A stretch of DNA of 64,000 nucleotides, from the NCBI GenBank assembly GCA_013399305.1, contig VXAI01000087.1, positions 2,508,285-2,572,284 on the forward strand, written 5' to 3'. The first letter of the stretch is position 1. Each line of letters begins with the position of its first letter. The stretch comes from Rostratula benghalensis. Taxonomy: Eukaryota; Chordata; Aves; Charadriiformes; Rostratulidae. The notes under the pieces were generated by a model. The model saw nothing but the letters and a program-made list of their open reading frames with translations. It searched no databases and was not told the DNA's origin. A program made the position numbers and the translations under genes. Positions 61,101 to 64,000 of the stretch are shown piece by piece.

Positions 61101-63767
61101 TTTTAAGATAAAAGATATCCACTGGTCAGCCTTAATTGTTGTTGCAGTTTGTTTCCACAGTGATGTGACCTTTCTCATCTTCTGAATGTTATGAATCTAT
61201 TAGTTTAATAACACTAAATCCCTGCTACATTGCATTACAGAAGCTTGAAGCATTAACCTTGTCTCAATTCACATTCCCCTGGTTGACACCAAAAAGCTAA
61301 AAGATATGAAAGTGTGTAAATTATCTAACCTTATATATTCTGATTATCAAAAATGCTGCAACATTACATCTTTAGTACTTATGGGCACCCCAAAAATCCA
61401 AAGAAAGAATTGTTCCAGTGTAGAGTCCTCTTCTTCTTTATGACTTCATTTTTCTATCCCATTTTTCCCATCTGTAAAAAAAAAAAGAATCATAAAACTG
61501 GGTTCCATTATAAAGCATTATCTATATGGCCCAGGAATTACATTAAAGAGTAAATACTAACTTTAATAATTTTAGCAAGTCATAATACTTTCCATGCTTT
61601 CCTTTCTTACTATTGTCAATTTTTCTTTGCAGTTATATCAGTATTTTTATAACACTCTCCAGGTGCTCTAAATTGCAACCCTTGTATACTAAACTGATCA
61701 AGGTATTACCAAACAGTGAAAGCAGAGGGTGCCTGTAGTAGCTTGAAAAATCAGACTGCCACATGTGATATGAGCAAAATCTTTATTATTCCCACTTTAT
61801 GGACCAAAAGTTGAGGTCAAAAGGTTTAAATTGTTAGCTCAACATTCACCAAGTTTTGCAAAAAAGACTGAAAAAAGGGATGCGCACAGACATCTCTGTT
61901 GTCCTACTGACATGCCAAAAATATTGTCCAAAACTAGCTGAAACTTCCTCATTTTAGTAATTCTCTTTTAAAAGACAGAGGGAAGATTCCTTTTTTTATA
62001 AAGCCCATTTCATATAACCAGAGAGCATTTTATTACTATTATTATTTTCAGTAGTACAGTGAGGAAAAATAAAAGAATAAAGAAACTGAGGCTACAGCCT
62101 GCTAAATAGGTGATGCATTAATCCTATGTAATCTCCCATTCAGTAGAGGGTTTGTATCGATTACACTGACAGAGATGCTGAGTGGACATCATATATAGTA
62201 GAAGAGGAAAAGAGGATGCTAGAAGAACATAGTAGAAAGCTGAAGGAGTTTGCCCTGATCATGAGTTTACCACTACCTCACTGCCTGTATCCTGGCTAAA
62301 TCTTGTTAGTAAATTAAATCCTAACAGGAATCATTCCCTGGCTTTGGAATCATATTAGTATATTTGGTATTAGTAGATATTAGTGTATCTGGTCATTTAT
62401 TCAGTTACTTTTTCTGTAGTGACTCCTAGTGTGCTTTTGTCCTGAGAGAACCAGAGCTATCAAACTGTTTCCAGGCATCTTTCAGAAGTTAACATGGTGT
62501 GGGGACAATTGCCAACAGACAATTTGCATGCAGATGTTGACTTGTGAAGCTTAAGAGTTTGAATATGGTCAGGCTGGCTGTGCCACTGGATTTCAACAAT
62601 TAGATCTGACTGGTATTTTTTTTACTAGTAAAACTATAACCACTGCAGCTCTATTACGTGAAACCCCAAATGTATTATGAAATTAAATCTATTAATCTAT
62701 TTTATTAAAGATTTATCTCTTTTCACTATATTTCTAATTTGAGGTATTATCACTTTCTGTGAAAACAGTTTTGGTGATTCTTGCCTCTTTTTCTCCATTC
62801 GACAACATTTTTTTTGCAGGGAGCAACAATTCCAGGAAATCGGGAGGTTTTACTGTTAATTTTGCCTCTGTTGTGATGTTTACCTTCCTACTGTCTGTGT
62901 CTAACTTTCTTAATATTTAAATTGTGTTTGGGAAATTGTATTCTTTCATGTCCAGTGGTACGTATCCATCTCTCAGTTATTTCTCTGACGACAACAAGTA
63001 AAAGTCACTGCAAATGTTTTGTTTATGTTTGAAGTGTACCATTTCAAAATAATGGATGTAAGAGTTTTGATTAAGGAAATAAAGTAATCCAGTGGTTGAA
63101 TAATAGTGTGAATAACTAATATTTGACAATTTGTCTCTATTCAAGTAAGTGGGGAGTTTCATTGGGAAATTGTTGGGGAAAAAAAGGGAAAAGCATCTGA
63201 CCTTCTGAAAATCTTACTAGACCAAACAGCTTCTTTTGGGGTCTAAATCATCTCTCTTGGCTCTACTGGTACTATCCTTGAACTGTAATTTTCAGCTGTT
63301 CTCTGGGTTAAATCTATTGTCCCATGAAGTATGGACTGTTTAGTCTAGTCATTCCCTAGCTTCTATGAGTAGCTACGAATAAATTGAATAATCATTTCCA
63401 TGGAATCTCATTAATTCAGTTTGCTGTCCCTTAGGAAGAGTTAAAGATAATACATTAGTTCTACATAAATGGCCCAAAACATTAGTTTAAAGACTTATTT
63501 CCTATATTGGTACTCTGGAACTTCTTTACACTTACATACAATAACACAAGCCTGCAACTGTTATCAAATTCTATTTGTCCCACTTTTCTGCATGCTTAAG
63601 CTTCATCATTTCTCCTTCTGAAAAGGAAATACCTTCTTGGTTACCTTTACATTCACAAGCTTCTTAGTTTTTAATCTCATCTGGAAACTGGACCTTAATC
63701 CAGTTTAGTAGTGACAAAGATCCTAAGGATTTAAGTGAAACATTGTAGAGAAGGAAAAGACAGGAAA
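61101..63767. other. AT-rich unique non-coding sequence
   Basis: No gene or repeat is recognised. Near-repeated TATTAGTATAT/ATATTAGTGTAT words lie around 62350-62392. A runs lie near 61477-61487. Frames at 61353-61553 and 62977-63162 show no motifs. Confidence 0.5.
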
Positions 63768-63833
63768 GGAAGGAAGGAAGGAAGGAAGGAAGGAAGGAAG
63801 GAAGGAAGGAAGGAAGGAAGGAAGGAAGGAAGG
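63768..63833 (+). repeat. (GGAA)n microsatellite, about 16 units
   Basis: An uninterrupted run of GGAA units, preceded by imperfect GGAAA words from about 63750. The frame through it on the minus strand gives a Pro-Ser-Phe-Leu repeat that is only a repeat artefact. It has the same unit and strand as the left half of the microsatellite at 16.7 kb. Confidence 0.97.
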
Positions 63834-64000
63834 GTCGGACCTGAATCATAGAAGCATTTTTGTAATAAATACTGAATTCTGACAATTTCTAGGGGAATAT
63901 GTACATCCAAGATCTCTACATAGCATAAGCATAAGGGTTATATATACACATTCTGAAGGCATTAGCACCAGAAAAATTCTGCTTTGATTTAAAATGAAAA
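63834..64000. other. AT-rich unique sequence at the window edge
   Basis: Short unassigned stretch without recognisable features. Confidence 0.5.

Noticed and set aside
60778..61185. 135-codon plus-strand frame as a gene
   Set aside because: It is the antisense shadow of the CR1 reverse transcriptase fragment, whose minus-strand translation is clearly recognisable.
63664..63885. Pro-Ser-Phe-Leu repeat protein
   Set aside because: Pure translation of the GGAA microsatellite.

Overview
The window looks like vertebrate, almost certainly avian, non-coding DNA: AT-rich by eye, no convincing protein-coding exon, and interspersed repeats that are nearly all CR1 retrotransposons. I see no Alu/B1-type SINE, L1, bacterial operon, tRNA, rRNA or CRISPR array. 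Open frames are short (the longest are about 100-135 codons). The only frames with recognisable protein similarity are decayed pieces of CR1 ORF2. A 25-base run of N inside a microsatellite marks an unresolved assembly gap. The best reading is a gene desert or a very large intron.

Layout. 0-5.7 kb: AT-rich unique sequence, an old CR1 tail (about 2628-2775), an internal CR1 ORF2 fragment (about 3290-4334) and a very short CR1 3' end (5597-5695). 5.7-10.5 kb: a 0.65-kb minus-strand CR1 (7503-8148) and a short plus-strand CR1 3' end (10438-10530). 10.5-22.5 kb: mostly unique AT-rich DNA, a purine-rich patch near 13.6-14.3 kb, a possible regulatory block near 15.7-15.96 kb and a large GGAA/GAAA microsatellite broken by the gap (16721-16911). 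22.5-37.4 kb: CR1 copies at 22485-22662 (+), 27022-27358 (-) and 36971-37444 (+), with several A-rich tracts. 37.4-60 kb: long unique DNA with a GATAATCATA-rich palindromic cluster near 41.2 kb, two homeodomain-motif-rich blocks near 43 and 45 kb, and a GC-richer fold-back element at 58721-58866. 60-64 kb: the most informative CR1 copy (60068-61100, minus, with the reverse transcriptase F-A-D-D box) and a second GGAA microsatellite (63768-63833).

No genes act together here. What can be described is repeat history: nine CR1 fragments of different apparent ages and both orientations, most of them 5'-truncated and all defective. I found no clear evidence of a new biological system. The observations most worth checking are the fold-back element, the CR1 fragment that has lost its 3' end, the 141-bp duplication-like insertion inside the 60-kb CR1, and a few blocks that may be conserved regulatory DNA. 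Repeat family calls come from recognising consensus-like stretches by eye, without alignment software.
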